The translations under genes and the position numbers were made by a program. This document shows, one piece after another, positions 23,664 through 36,852 of a stretch of DNA of 64,000 nt. A model generated the notes under the pieces. The model was not told where the DNA came from. It searched no databases and saw nothing but the letters and a program-made list of their open reading frames with translations. Location: positions 92,609,691 through 92,673,690 of the forward strand of contig NC_080423.1 in NCBI RefSeq assembly GCF_029873635.1, read 5' to 3'. Every line of letters begins with the position of its first letter. Within the stretch, counting starts at the first letter, position 1. The DNA is from Malania oleifera (lineage: Eukaryota > Streptophyta > Magnoliopsida > Santalales > Ximeniaceae).

Positions 23664-23680
23664 TTTGGTATTAGAGTGGG
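23664..23680 (+). other. C2 primer binding site
   Basis: TTTGGTATTAGAGTGGG directly follows the 5' LTR. It differs little from TGGTATCAGAGC, the complement of the initiator tRNA-Met 3' end. Confidence 0.85.
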
Positions 23681-23719
23681 TTTACATAGACTTGCCCGTT
23701 ACTTTTGTAAAAGATCACT

Positions 23720-25000
23720 ATGACACACACTGGTGTAACCCCATTCGATGAGGGGCACTCGTCCACTAGACTACCAATTTTCTGTGGTGTAAATTACACC
23801 TACTGGAAACGAAGGATGAGTATATATCTTTTAAATGTTGATTGGAAAGTGTGGAGAATAGTTTCTAAAGGAAACCATGTTTCTATGAAAGTAGTTGATA
23901 AAAAAAATGTATCTAAGACAAAAGATGAGTATGCTAATGATGATTGGAAATTTGTTCAAATAAATGCTACTGCTATAAACCTTCTATATTGTGCACTAGA
24001 CGTTAATGAGTTTAATAGGGTAATGGCCTGTAAAATTGCTAAAGAGATATGGGAAAAATTAGAAGTAACATATGAAGGCACTAAGGAAGTAAGAGATAGT
24101 AGGATAGATATGCTTACTAGTGAATATGAGGCATTTAAAATGACTACTGATGAGTCTATTCAATCCATGTACACTAGAATCACACACATCACAAATTCAT
24201 TAAATGTTCTTGGTAAATCTTACCCTACTTATGAGTTGATCAGGAAAATCCTTAGGGGACTACTGCCAGTATGGGAAGTTAAAGCTACTGCTATAGCCGA
24301 AAGAAGGAATCTAAAAGAGATGTCAATTGATGAACTGATCGAATCGCTTATCACTTATGAGCTAGAAATAAATGAGAGGAAAAATAGGCAGAATAAAGCA
24401 AAGAGACTTACAACTCTTAAGGCATCGTCTAGCAGCTCTAGTGAAGGAAGTGACTCAGAGTCAGAAGATGACATGGCTTTGCTAACAAGGAAGTTCAAAA
24501 AGTTCCTGAAGAAGAATAAGAAGTTTAACAGAAAATTTTGGAACTCGAAATTATAAAGAGGAGAGTCTAGCAAGAGGAGGCAAAAGGACAATCTTCCTAC
24601 ATGCTATAACTGTAGAGAAGTTGGGCATATCAAGCCAGATTGTCCCCAACTGAAGAAAGTGTCCAAAAAGAAGAAGAAGGCACTAAAGGTTGGTTGGGAT
24701 ACTCACAGTACCAGTAGTTCAGAATCTGAATCTAGTGATGACCAGATTGCAAATCTATGTATGATGGCTCACGAACACCATGAGGTACAATCTTTCTGCT
24801 CTGCTTCATCGTATTATTCCAGTGATTCAGAAAATGAAAATAACATGCTTTCTTATGACGAAATGCAACAAGAATACTTGTACACTCTTAAAATGCTTGA
24901 GAAGAAAACTAAGAAAACTTCTGATTTGAAATGTAAAGTTAAAGAACTATCAAAGTTTATTGCAAAGCTGAATGAGTCCCATGTATTTGTGATAAAATAA
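23720..25000 (+). pseudogene. C2 gag
   Basis: 23720-24556 gives 278 residues of copia gag (LPIFCGVNYTYWKRRMSIYL, then the UBN2-like KIAKEIWEKLEVTYEGTKEV), ending at a stop. Past the stop the same region encodes the zinc knuckle CYNCREVGHIKPDC (about 24601-24642), then a Ser/Asp/Glu-rich and coiled-coil-like stretch (24659-25000). A second knuckle-like motif, CFKCKRIGYIKFDC, lies at about 25231-25272, with Tyr in place of the first His-flanking residue. It is the structural capsid protein of the element and cannot be made whole here. Confidence 0.85.
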
Positions 25001-25402
25001 AAGGATTTAGAAATCGAGGAATTGGAAAGAAATTTGAAAGATAATTCCAAAATTATTCATAAATTCACAGAGGGCCAGAGTGATCTTGTAAGAATTCTTG
25101 GGGCATAAAGAATTCCCTAGATAAAGAAGGACTTGGTTTTAATGGAAAGAAAAATTTGAAACGAAAACATCTTTACATGTGTTATTTTGTAAGAGAATCA
25201 AAGACTCATGCTCCATCAAAAGACTCTTATAAATATACCACATGCTTTAAATGTAAAAGGATAGGTTATATAAAATTTGATTGTCCTTTTAAGAACAGAG
25301 ATGTTAAGATGAAAAAGGTATGGAGAGTTAAAAGAGATTCAAGCACTAACCCCCATATACCTAAGAAAAAATGGGCACTAAAAATAGTTACTTAAATGTT
25401 TA

Positions 25403-26640
25403 TTGCAGGTATGCTTGAGATCATCCTCCTCAAAAGATAGATGGTATATGGACAGTAGATGTTCATGTCATATGACCGGGGATAAAGCTAAATTCGCATC
25501 CATCACACCAAAGGACGGAGGATTTGTCACTTTTGGGGATAATGCAAAAGGAAGGATCATAGGTGTTGGTAAAGTTGGTAACGATTCATCACTCTTTATA
25601 GATAATATTTTACTAGTTGATGGTTTAAAACATAACTTATTAAGCACATAAATAAACTGTGTGATAAATGTTATAAAGTATCTTTTGAACATGACAAGTG
25701 CATTGTTGGACATAAAACTGATAACAAAATTCTATTCACTGCTGAGTATCATGAAAATGTATATACCACCAGCTTTGATAACTTAACTTCTCAATGTGTG
25801 ACATGTTTCTCTACCATGAATGAAATTAGTTGAATTTGGCATAGGAGACTAGGACACGCAAACATGGACTTAATAACTAAACTAATTAAGGGAGACTTAG
25901 TTAAGGGACTGCCTAAGACAAAATTCGTGAAAGAAAAAATCTGTGTGCATGTCAATGAGGAAAATAAACAAGATTGAGTTTTAAGAAGAAGAAAGTAATC
26001 TTTACTACTAGACCACTCCAAATGCTACACTTAGACTTATTTGGTCCAAACTCAATTCAGAGTTTAGGAGGAAAATCATACACATTTGTTATCGTTGATG
26101 ATTATTCTAGATTTACATGGGTACTATTCTTAGGTCACAAAGATGAAGCATGTGAACAATTTATTAAACTGTGCAAGAAAATTCAAAATGAAAAAGGATA
26201 CACTATCACTAAAATCAGAAGTGATAAAGGTAGAGAATTTAAAAATCAAGGTATGGAAGAATAATGTGATTCATTAGGAATATCTTATAATTTTTCAACT
26301 CCTAGAATACCACAATAGAATGGTGTTGTTGAAAGAAAGAATAGGTCTATACACGAAATGACCAGAACTACTTAACGAACATAAACTACCTAAGTACTTC
26401 TGGGCTGAGGCAGTAAATACCGCCTGTTATGTTCTAAATAGAATCCTGATTAGACCATCTCTAAATAAGACTCCATATGAAGTATGGAATTTACATAGAC
26501 CAAACATCTCATATTTCCATATATTTGATTGCAAATGCTTTGTACTTAGAGACAATGAACATTTAGGAAAGTTCGATGTGAAATCTGATGAAGGTAGTTT
26601 TCTAGGATATGCCTTAGATAGGTACATAATAAACAAACCT
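25403..26640 (+). pseudogene. C2 protease and integrase, interrupted
   Basis: The protease region starts with WYMDSRCSCHMTGD; the expected active-site Asp-Ser-Gly reads Asp-Ser-Arg, so it is dead. The integrase zinc motif region (RRLGHANMD, about 25840) and core (LHLDLFGPNSIQSLGGKSYTFVIVDDYSRFTW at 25974-26264, then SDKGREF) follow, with stops and a frameshift near 25970 and 26264. Confidence 0.8.
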
Positions 26641-28493
26641 TAACCATTGTAGAATCCATTCACGTTGTATTCGATGAATCCAATCCATTTTCTCAAAATA
26701 CGGATGAAGATGAAATTGAGATAAATAAAGAATTTGAAAAATTATCTATTGAAGATAATTCCAATAAGGACACTGAAGTTAAGGAAACATCCACTGAAGA
26801 TATTCAAGTAGAAAAAGAGATTAATAAACTGTCTAGAGAATGGAAGTACATAAAGAATCATCATATAGATCAAATTATAGGAGAACCATCCCGTTGAGTA
26901 ACTACACGATCCTCAATTAAAAATATGATTAGTCATTTTGCCTTCTTATCACAAGAAGAACCTAAAAATGTGAGTGAAGCAATTGAGGATGAATCATGGG
27001 TAATATCTATGCATGAAGAATTAAACAAGTTTTAGAGAAATAAAGTATGAACATTAGTTCCTAGACCTGAGAATAAGACAGTCATTAGAACAAAATGGAT
27101 ATATAAGAACAAAAAAGATGAACATGGAATAGTCGTTAGAAATAAAGCAAGACTAGTAGCACAGGGATATAACCAGGAGGAATGATTAGATTTTGAGGAA
27201 ACATTCACACTTGTAGCTAGAATGGAAGCCATTTGAATGTTGTTAGCTTATGCTGCATTTAAGGATTTCAAGCTGTATCAAATGGATGTCAAAAGTGCAT
27301 TTCTAAATGACTGCATAAGTGAAGAAGTATATGTAGAACAACCCCCAGCTTTTGGAAACCATAAGCATCCAAATCACGTTTATAGATTAACTAAAGTCTT
27401 GTATGGTATAAAGCAAGCTTCAAGAGCTTGGTATGAAAGACTAAGCGGTTTTATATTGGAAAAAGGATTTACTAGAGGAAAGATTGATACAACACTCTTC
27501 ATAAAAGCTAAAAATGAAAATTTGCTCATAGTACAAGTATACATTGATGATATCATATTTGGAGCAACAAATGAAGAGTTGTGCAATGAGTTTGCAAAGG
27601 GCATGTAAAATGAATTTGAGATGAGCATGATGGGAGAACTTAACTACTTCCTAGGACTTCAGATCAAACAAGCAAAACATGGAATTTTTATAAATCAATT
27701 GAAGTATATTAGAGACTTACTCAAAAGGTTTAATATGGAAGATGGTAAAATTCTAGGAACACCTATGAGCTCTTCTTTGAAATTAGACAAAGATGAACAA
27801 GGTATACCAGTAGACGTCAAGCTCTATCGAGGGATGATTGGTAACTTACTATATCTAACTGTCAGAAGGCCTGACATAATGTTTAGCGTATGTCTATGCG
27901 CAAGATTTCGGGTTACACCCAAAGGGTCCCATTTATTAGCTGTTAAAAGAATACTTAGATATCTGATTGGAACCATTGAAGTTGGATTATGGTATCCTAA
28001 GTATACCTCCTTTGAGATTATTAGCTATTCGAATGCAAATTTTGTCGGTAGCAAAGTTGATAGAAAAAGTACAAGTGGCACATGTCATTTCTTAAGACAT
28101 TCGTTAGTATCTTGGTTTTCAAAGAAGAAAAATTCAGTTCCTCTTTCCACAGCCGAGGCAAAATATATAGTAACTGGAAGTTGTTGTGCTTAAACGCTGT
28201 ACATGAAACAACAACTTATCAATTTTGGATTACACTATGACACAGTTCCTATAAGATGCGACAATACAAGTGCAATAAATATCTTAAAGAATCCTATATC
28301 ACATTCACGAACTAAACATATAAAAATTAGACATCATTTTCTTCGTGATCATGTGCAAAAAGGAGATGTGACACTTGAGTTTGTATGCACAGATGAACAA
28401 TGGGTAAACATAATCATGAAACCACTTCCGGAGGATAGGTTTATCCAAATTAGACATGAATTAGGTCTGATACATAGTCGAGAAGTTGCCTAG
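26640..28493 (+). pseudogene. C2 reverse transcriptase and RNase H, interrupted
   Basis: The RT begins in broken frames (26930-27230), then 27237-27608 with QMDVKSAFLNDCISEEVYVEQP, GIKQASRAWYERL and the YIDDIIF active site. 27621-28193 continues with FLGLQIKQAKHGIFINQ and TVRRPDIMFSVCL, then RNase H. 28203-28493 has CDNTSAINILKNPISHSRTK and the end of RNase H. Single in-frame stops (27606, 28191) separate the pieces. Confidence 0.85.
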
Positions 28494-29171
28494 AATTACA
28501 TTAGACTACATAATTAAGGGAGAGCAACTAATATTAACATTAATATTTGGTTAAACACTTCACATTTGGCAAATTTTTTTCACATTTGGTCTTAAACTCA
28601 AAGCATGGTGATTGTATGTTTAATTTTTTTATGGATACATGACACATGTTGATACTCACATAAAACTTTTGAACTTGAATGACTGATTTGCTTATCCATG
28701 TATATGTAAATTGACACATTGATATACATTAGCAAGGGGGAGAAATAAATTGAATAGCATAGGGAGATATATTTCGCAGTACAATTTTGAAATATAAAGG
28801 TTGCATTTTTATTTTTATTTTTGCAAAGATGAGATATATTTATGCTAGCACATTTTTATATATACCTTTTTGTTGATGTCAAAAAGGATGAGAAAAAAAT
28901 GATAAAATGATTTTTGGGAGAAGTTGGTAAGCAAAAAGAAGTAAGCAATATTTTTTTTGCAATATTTTTTTTCTCTTTTAAATAAAGAGAGAGAAGAGTA
29001 TAGTATAGACATATATACTAACAAAGATATTGCATATTTTACAATGTGTATGAACATCATTGTGTGTAACCTATATTACTGAATTCTAAATTATGCATTA
29101 TCTTAGGGGGAGCCTTGTTAGGCGTAACCCATTTTTGCTCGTGTATTTGCCATCATCAAAAAAGAGGAGAT
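28494..29171 (+). other. C2 3' untranslated region with repeated purine blocks and polypurine tract
   Basis: No coding domain, and in particular no env-like frame. It carries several purine blocks (AAGGGAGAGC near 28515, AAGGGGGAGAAA near 28734, AGGGGGAGCC near 29105). The polypurine tract AAAAAAGAGGAGA lies at 29158-29170, directly before the 3' LTR. Confidence 0.7.
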
Positions 29172-29495
29172 TGTTGACTCTATGAGTTCAATCTCGTTTT
29201 GATAATGACAAATCACTTGGTGTTTGACCTGTGCAATTGAGTTTGTGAGTAGAATCATGATTTTGAATGCACGAATGGTTCACTTAGCGCAATTCATGGA
29301 ACTAAAGGGATAAAAGGATGATGAAGCAAGCTTCAAGTTCAAGGTCTTCAATGGAATGGGTATTTAGAATTCAATGTATTTACATGTCATATGATATAAC
29401 TCAAAACTCAAATATACCTTAGACAGACGTTAGGACTCATGCATTTCATGAAAAATACATTTACATTAGTTCTAAGTTGAAAGAATTTTTTTGGG

Positions 29496-29794
29496 CCTCA
29501 TCGACGAACCCAATGGCCTCGTCGACGAACGTATGAAGGCCACACAGCGATGAACAGTGTTGTCTCATCGACAAACAAATACCGAGAGCCCAAAAAGTTC
29601 AGATAGTGCTCTCGTCGATGAACTCATGGCCTTGTTGACGAACAAGTGTTATACACTCGTTGACGAAGTTACCCATTCTTCGACGAAGGTCGGGACGTTG
29701 ATTCACGTTTCAGCGTGGACACGGACGAAAACTCATGTTTTTAAATGATCCAACAACCATGATTTAATCTAAGGCCAAGAACACTTATAAAAAT
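29496..29794 (+). promoter_or_regulatory. C2 3' LTR palindrome array and TATA box
   Basis: Eight copies of the cTCGTCGACGAAc word (for example at 29498, 29517, 29609, 29657 and 29676), then TATAAAAAT at 29786. It is the better-preserved of the two C2 copies. Confidence 0.72.
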
Positions 29795-30324
29795 AGTTTC
29801 TAAACCCTAGAGCACCACTTTTTGCCTATCTCTTGAGAGTTTGAGCTTATTGCATCAATCTTTGGCATACCATTGAGAAGCTTTAAACATATTGCTAAGA
29901 ATCATTGCCTGCACTACAAAGAAGTCACATTTATCTGGGCATTCGCATATTCAAGATCTGAGCAAATACACACACAACTTCTGCTAAATTTGGTTTGATC
30001 TTGAGGTTTGGAAAAATATTTTATTGAGCTTTCAATTTTTTATTAGTCGGTCATCTTCTCCATTATTTGTTTATTGAAAAATATTTTTGGGAGCAAGAAA
30101 CTTATTTTCCCATAGTTATTTATTTGAAAAATCTTTTCGGAATAGTATTCTAAAGTTTGCATCATTATGATATTCAAAGTTATATTTTTATCTAAAAAAA
30201 TCTATCTTATTGGTGCAAAAAGTAATTGAAAAAAAGTGTTTTAAATCTTTGAAATATTCAAAAACATATTTTTATTCAAGGATTTAATTTTACGAGTTAT
30301 TTGATAGTAAGAACTTAGATGTAC

Positions 30325-32254
30325 TGTTAGCTTTACTGTGATCCCAAGAGGGGGGTGAATTGGTATTTTAAAATTGATGCCCTAAGTCTATACCCTAAAA
30401 ACAGTATTTTCACAATCCTAAAGTCAATCTAGTGCAAGTAAAATAAATCAATTGCAATATGTACCAGAAATTAAATAGAACAATTTAATCAACCAAGCAT
30501 AACCAGAAAGCAGTAAAAAGTAAGTGACACCCAGAAGTGTTATCGAGATTCGGTAAATTGCCTACGTCTCTACCTTGACTAACAAGCACAAGGATTATTA
30601 CTATAATGCTCACTTAAGCAGGTGAAGTGGCACCTAAACAACTAGATCAATTAGCACAAGGCCGACCTCAACCTTTACACACAATCCTTATCAGGCTGGA
30701 TTACCACCCCCTCAGGCCACTCCTAGAATACAACAGTATTTTTCTCAATAAGACTGGTACAGTGATTATACTTTCATGTAAAGCAGATATGTACCCAATA
30801 TAAGCAATCACATACACATCAACAATACGGATATAGTGTAAGTTCAATGATATAAATAGTTGTGCAAACAATACTTAATAGGATATGATCAATGGAATGC
30901 TCAAGAGTGTTCAATACAAGCAATATCTTTGAAACTAGGTAAAGCAAATTTCAATAACCAATCAAGATTTCAAAGATATCAATCAGATATTCAAACTAGC
31001 TCAAGAAAATTTTCTTCAATGAGATAAGCAAACTACTAGTTTGAAAAATATTTTGGCTCATTAAAAATATTTTTGCACAACAAAAATCAAAGCTATGGAA
31101 ATCTTGCAACAACTATGCAAAGACTCCTAAGCTTGCTAGTCTATCCCAACAAAGATTTATAATATGAAATCAGTGGGATAAAACTTAGCCAAACTCCCCA
31201 AAAATAATATCAATAATAAAACAAGAAAGTGGGAGTTTAAGCAATATCTAGCAATTACAATCTCACTCACTAAGCTCTTACAATACCAAGATATATCAAA
31301 GGAATGAGTATTTGAAGGTATTTGAGTAAAGTAGGATTTTTGAGTAGAGATGATTATTGGCTAATGATTTTTGCTAATTAATTACTAATCCTTACAAATG
31401 AGCCTATATTTATAGGCAAGGTAAAAATTATAATAGTTTGGAACCTTTAGGGTATTATCAGAAAAGTTCTAAAATGCTTAGGAAGTATTAACCCAAATTA
31501 ACCCGTGTTTACCTTGGTTAAAATAATTTTAACTCGACTAGGTTCGGGTGGTTGAACCAAGGTTCGGTTGCCCGACCAAACTCATTTTTAAAAACTCTTA
31601 AAAACAGTTCAAAAGCCCGAGTGTAGGTTCGGTATCCCAAAAAAAAGTTAGAAATATTTGTTCGTAGGTTCGGGTGCCCGGTAAGTGGGTCGGTAGCCCG
31701 AACACAGAGATTCAATCGCCCGGGCTGTTTTGAACTGATTTCCTCGGTTGCTCGAGTTGGTGAGGGGTCCCTTTCAAAGGGTTTGGGTGCCCGTTGAAGA
31801 TATGTATAAAAATGGTTTGGTCACCTGAAAACTAGGTCAATTGTTGACTTTTCAATAGTTCGGGCGCCCGAGGAGTTTTGAACTCCTAGGGTTCGATCGC
31901 CTGAGATCTCTCAAACTTTTGTATAATATTCAATTTTAACACTCCTGAATTCTGTATGATATATGTGCATGAGTGTTGGGACCTCGAGTCATACTAGGGT
32001 TTTACTAAGCTTACCATATGTCATATGTGCATGACATGCAGGTAATTATTACAGAGCATATACCTAGTTACTATTACAGACCCATATTACATTAATTGAA
32101 TTTACAATATGAAATAGAATCTTTAGGGTCTTCATATCTTGCTTCAAGTTTCATTCCTTGAAATGCTCATATAAGCCTGCACATATGCCTAAAAATCATC
32201 ATCTACCTAAGTATTCGCCATTATCAAAACCGGATGTGACCTATAAGGTCAACA
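30325..32254 (-). repeat. C3 3' LTR
   Basis: 1930 bp. By eye about eight differences from the 5' copy in the first hundred bases, mostly transitions, so the insertion is old. Next to it the minus-strand TCAAAAAGAGGGAGAA (32255-32270) is the polypurine tract. Confidence 0.9.
31405..31920 (-). promoter_or_regulatory. C3 3' LTR: GGGCGCCCG palindrome array and TATA box
   Basis: Minus-strand TATA (CCTATAAATATA at 31405-31416). Upstream in element sense, 31535-31920 holds about twelve degenerate copies of ggTTCGGGCGCCCGA (for example AGTTCGGGCGCCCGAGG near 31857 and AGGTTCGGGTGCCCGG near 31667). Confidence 0.7.
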
Positions 32255-32801
32255 TTCTCCCTCTTTTTGACGATAACAAAAACATCATGCAAAAAATGGG
32301 TATAACCTTAGAAGGCTCCCCTAACAATGTGCATTATGTAAAAGTGATTTCCTTAAGTGCTTGCAACCCAATTTTTGCCTCTTATTCATTTTCCCCTTTT
32401 GGCAACAACAAAAAAGGTTATGAAAGTAATAGTCTTAGGCAATGGATAAGAATCATTTGTGTATCAAGATAAGTTTTGGAAATTTTAAAAAAAAATTTGG
32501 CAGCATGCTGTTTGAAAGTAAGACATTTTCCAAAAAAAATCCTGTATAAAAATGACCTGTTTTGAGTTTTTAAAATCTAACAATTTATCCACAACTACTC
32601 AATGCAAATAGTTCCAGTATTATCAACACATAAAACATAAATGCAATCATCATCATGCAATAGATATGAGAATTTGTGCATTGCAAAGCATAATCAATTT
32701 CATAAAGTCCAAGCCAATGAAAGATATTAATAGTTATATTAGTTGTTAGACTTTGAAATTATTTGAAAGCTCTCCCTAAGTTTATGCAAATTATGAAATA
32801 T

Positions 32802-34072
32802 CTAGGAAGCATCTCTACTATGCATGAGACCTAATTCACGTCTAATTTGTATGAACCTATCTTCTGGAAGTGGTTTAGTGAAAATGTCCGCCCACTGCTC
32901 ACTAGTGCATACAAACTCAAGAGTCACATCCCCTTTCTGCACATGATCACGAAGGAAGTGATGTCTAATTTCAATATATTTTGTTCGTGAATGTGAGATA
33001 GGATATTTAGAGATGTTGATTGCACTAGTACTATCACATTTAATTGGTACTGTATTGTAGTGCAATCCAAAATCCATAAGTTGTTATTCATATAAAGAGT
33101 TTGAGCACAACAACTTCCAGCCGCATTATATTCTACTTCGGCTGTGGATAAGGCAACTGAGTTTTGTTTCTTGGAGAACCAAGAAACGAGAGATTGTCCT
33201 AAATAGTGACAAGTGCCACTAGTACTCTTCCTATCAACCTTACTACTGGAAAAGTCAGCATCAGTATAACTCACAATCTCAAAGGTAGTATGCTTAGGGT
33301 ACCATAAACCTAACTCTATAGTTCCAACTAGGTACCTAAGGATTCGTTTAATTGCTAATAGATGAGATTCCTTAGGAGCGGCCTGAAACCTAGCACACAT
33401 GCATACACTAAACATAATATCAGGCCTACTAGCAGTGAGATATAGAAGACTCCCAATCATGCCACGATACAATTTCACATCAACAGGAATCTCGTGCTCA
33501 TCTTTATCAAGTTTAATGGAAGAACTCATAGGGGTACCAAGAATTTTACAATCTTCCATATTAAATTTCTTTAGCAAATCCTTTACATAGTTAGATTGGC
33601 ATATGAAAGTTCCATATTTAACTTGTTTAATTTGCAGTCTTAAAAAGAAACTAAGCTCACCCATCATGTTCATTTCAAATTCACTTTGCATGCATTTGGC
33701 AAACTCATTAGACAACTCATCATTGGTTGCTCCAAAAATGATATCATCAACATAAATTTGAACTAGGAACATATCATCATTTTTGGATTTGATGAAGAGT
33801 GTAATGTCAATCTTGCCACGGGTAAACCCATTTTCTAGCAGAAAACCACTAAGCCTCTCATACCAAGCTCTAGGAGCTTATTTCAATTCATACAAGGCCT
33901 TAGACAACCGGTAAATATGGTCTGGATATTTATGATTTTCAAAATCGTGCGGTTTTTCTACATATACTTCCTTGTTAATATAACCATTTAGGAAAGCACT
34001 TTTAACATCCATTTGAAACAATTTAAAATTTTTAAAAGCGACATAAGCAAGTAGCATACGAATGGCTTCCAA
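32802..34072 (-). pseudogene. C3 reverse transcriptase and RNase H
   Basis: 33878-34072 carries FQMDVKSAFLNGYINKEVYVEKP. 32924-33772 carries the YVDDIIF active site, FLRLQIKQVKYGTFICQ, TASRPDIMFSVCM and the RNase H start. 32802-33077 carries CDSTSAINISKYPISHSRTK and the RNase H end in another frame. The active-site Asp pair is intact, but frameshifts (about 33060 and 33780-33870) break the protein. Confidence 0.87.
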
Positions 34073-34280
34073 CCTAGCAACAGGAGCATATGTTTCATCA
34101 AAGTATATCCCCTCTTCCTGATTATAACCTTAGACAACTAGTCTAACCTTATTCTTAGTTACTACCCCATTCTCATCATTCTTATTTCTATATACCCAAT
34201 GTAGTTCTAATAATTGTATAATCATTAGGCCTAAGAACTAGGGTCCACACTTTGCTTCTTTCAAATTGATTAAGTTCTTC

Positions 34281-35605
34281 TTACATGGACATCACCCAAG
34301 ACTCATCCTCTATGGCTTCATTAATGTTTTTAGGTTCTTCTTGGGACAAGAAAGTAGAATGACTCACTAGGTTCTTCAAGGAAGATCTTGTGGCTACACC
34401 GCGGGATGGTTCACCTATGATTTGATCTATAGGATGGTTCCTAATGAATTTCCAATCTCTAGGCAACTCCTGAACTTCATTTTCATTGTCATTATCTTCA
34501 GATGATTTATCATTTACTTCTGAATTTTCACTTGGATTGTTTTCAATAGATAACTTGTCTAAACATTTTCTAATGTCCACATCATTTTCATCATCTTTCT
34601 TAGAAAATGGATTAGATTCATCAAATACGACATGGATAGATTCAATGACAGTCAATGTTCTTTTATTGAAAACTCTATATGCTTTACTATTAAGAGCATA
34701 GCCTAGGAACATGTCTTCATCAGATTTAGAATCAGATTTCCCTAGATGTTCATTATCCCTAAGCACAAAGCATTTACAACAAAAAACATGAAAATAGGAA
34801 ATATTAGGTTTATGGTTGTTCCACAATTCATAAGGGGTTTTATTAAGTGACATTCTAACTAACACCCTATTCATGACACAACAAGCAGTATTTATGGTAT
34901 CACCCCAAAAATATTTAGGTAACTTATGTTCATTCAACATAGTTCTACCCATTTCTTATAATGACCTATTCTTTCTTTCTACCACGCCATTTTGTTGAGG
35001 GGTCCTAGGTGCAAAAAAGTTATGTGATATGTCCTCTAGGTCACAATAATTTTCTATGCCTTCATTTTTAAATTCAGTGCCTCTATCACTACTTATATGA
35101 GTATTTTTTAGCCTTTTTCATTTTGAATTCTCCTGCAAAGCTTAGTTAACTGTTCACATGATTCATTTTTATGTGAGAGAAATAACACCCATGTGAACCT
35201 AGAAAATTCATCAACAATGACAAAAGCATATGATTTACTACCAAGACTTTGCACAGAATTAGGACCACACAAATCCAAGTGAAGCATTTCAAGTGGTCTA
35301 GTGGTAGATATAAATTTTTTTTTCTTAAAACTTGATTTTGTTTGCTTACCCATTTGACATGCATCACAGATTTTATCTTTCACAAATGATGTTTTAGGCA
35401 AGCCTTTCACTAAATCTTTTCTTACTAGTTTTGACAATAAGTTCATGCTAGCGTGTCCTAAGCTCCTATGCCATAACCAACTAGTTTCATTTATTGCAGA
35501 AAAACAGGTTACTTGTTGTGAAGCTAAGTTATCAAAAGTAGTAGTGTATACATTTTCATGTCGATCTGTAGTAAAAAAGCACTTTATAATCAGATTTACT
35601 TTCAA
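34281..35605 (-). pseudogene. C3 integrase
   Basis: 35108-35605 carries the zinc-motif region (WHRSLGHASMNLLSKLV, then CDACQMGKQT) and the start of the core (LHLDLCGPNSVQSLGSKSYAFVIVDEFSRFTW). 34281-34952 carries the integrase C-terminus and the acidic linker into RT (EDNDNENEVQELPRDWKFIRNHP). The interval 34960-35105 is in broken frames. Confidence 0.85.
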
Positions 35606-36130
35606 CTATGCATTTATCATTTTCAAATGATACCTTACATCCTTTATCACACAATTGACTTATGCTCAATAAGTTATGCTTCAACCCATCAAATAATAGA
35701 ACATTATCAATAACTAGGGAAGGATCCTTGCCAACCTTACCTACGCTGATGATGCGTCCCTTTGCATTGTTGCCAAACGTCACAAACCCTCCATTCTTGG
35801 GAATGATTGACATAAATTTTTCCTTGTCGTCAGTCATGTGCTATGAGCACCCGCTATCCAAGTACCACCTGTCATTAGAGGAGGACGATCTCATACATAC
35901 CTGCAAGATAGACTAAGTAACTGATGCTGGTCCCCAAATTTTGTTGGGTCCACGAGGGTTAGTAACTGGATCACCTTAACTACCCACACCTTTCTAATTT
36001 TCGCATGCTTAATCCTAAATGGACAATCAAATTGAATATGGCAAATTTGGTTGCATTTAAAATATTTCATTCTACACTTAGGATCTTTAGGTGGGACTTA
36101 AGATTTTGATTCGTGTGTGAAATGTCCCAT
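35556..36130 (-). pseudogene. C3 protease and C-terminal gag remnant
   Basis: The protease active site reads YLDSGCS, catalytic Asp-Ser-Gly intact, followed at once by a stop and then HMTDDKEKF (35556-35837 frame). Upstream, 36020-36090 encodes a degenerate zinc knuckle, CFKCNQICHIQFDC. Gag homology stops just before 36217, where G2 begins; the N-terminal gag known from C2 (23720-24556) has no counterpart in C3. Confidence 0.75.
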
Positions 36131-36852
36131 CTAAAGATTAGGTCGTCTAACATTTTTAATGTCATTAAAACCTAGACCCTCTTTATTTAGAGAATTTCTT
36201 TGGGCACCAAGTAGTTTTGTCACGCCCCGAACTCGCAGGTGGGTCCCAGGTGTGAATTTGAGTAACCTAACCTACCTCAGTATCAATTTAAACGTACATG
36301 ATACAATACAAATAGAGGGTCTGACCCCGTGGGGTGAACGGATGCCCACATACATACACACGAACATCCATACTCATCCAAAATACACAGCAAAATACGG
36401 TCTTTTACACATATACAGTATCATACCAGAGTCTATACAAGTTAGGATATACATTCCCATAATACAAAACATACCTCAGGTGTCTACAAAACCATCCTGA
36501 CAACTTGGGTATAAAAACCCGTACCTAGTAGGTACTAGCAGTAGCTAACAACACCCCCCCTTCCAAATGCTAGAATGCTAATTACGGCTACCTGAAGTAC
36601 CTGAAAAATATTGTACATACATTCGGGGTGAGACACCTCTCAGTAAGTAAAAAAGTAGGTTATATTAGTGTGTGGCATACCAGTGTTATTTTACATACTT
36701 CATAACACTATAAAAGATACGATACAGTTCGAAACATTTTCATACAGTTTCATACGTAGACATACAGTTCCATGCAGTTCCAGTATTTTCACAAATACCA
36801 TTCCAGTACATACAATACCCAAAACATACGGTCAACGTCGCCACACTAGTTT

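Noticed and set aside
28494..29171. Env-like gene of a SIRE-type copia
   Set aside because: No frame longer than a few dozen codons and no transmembrane segment in C2; the C3 counterpart (32255-32800) is also empty.
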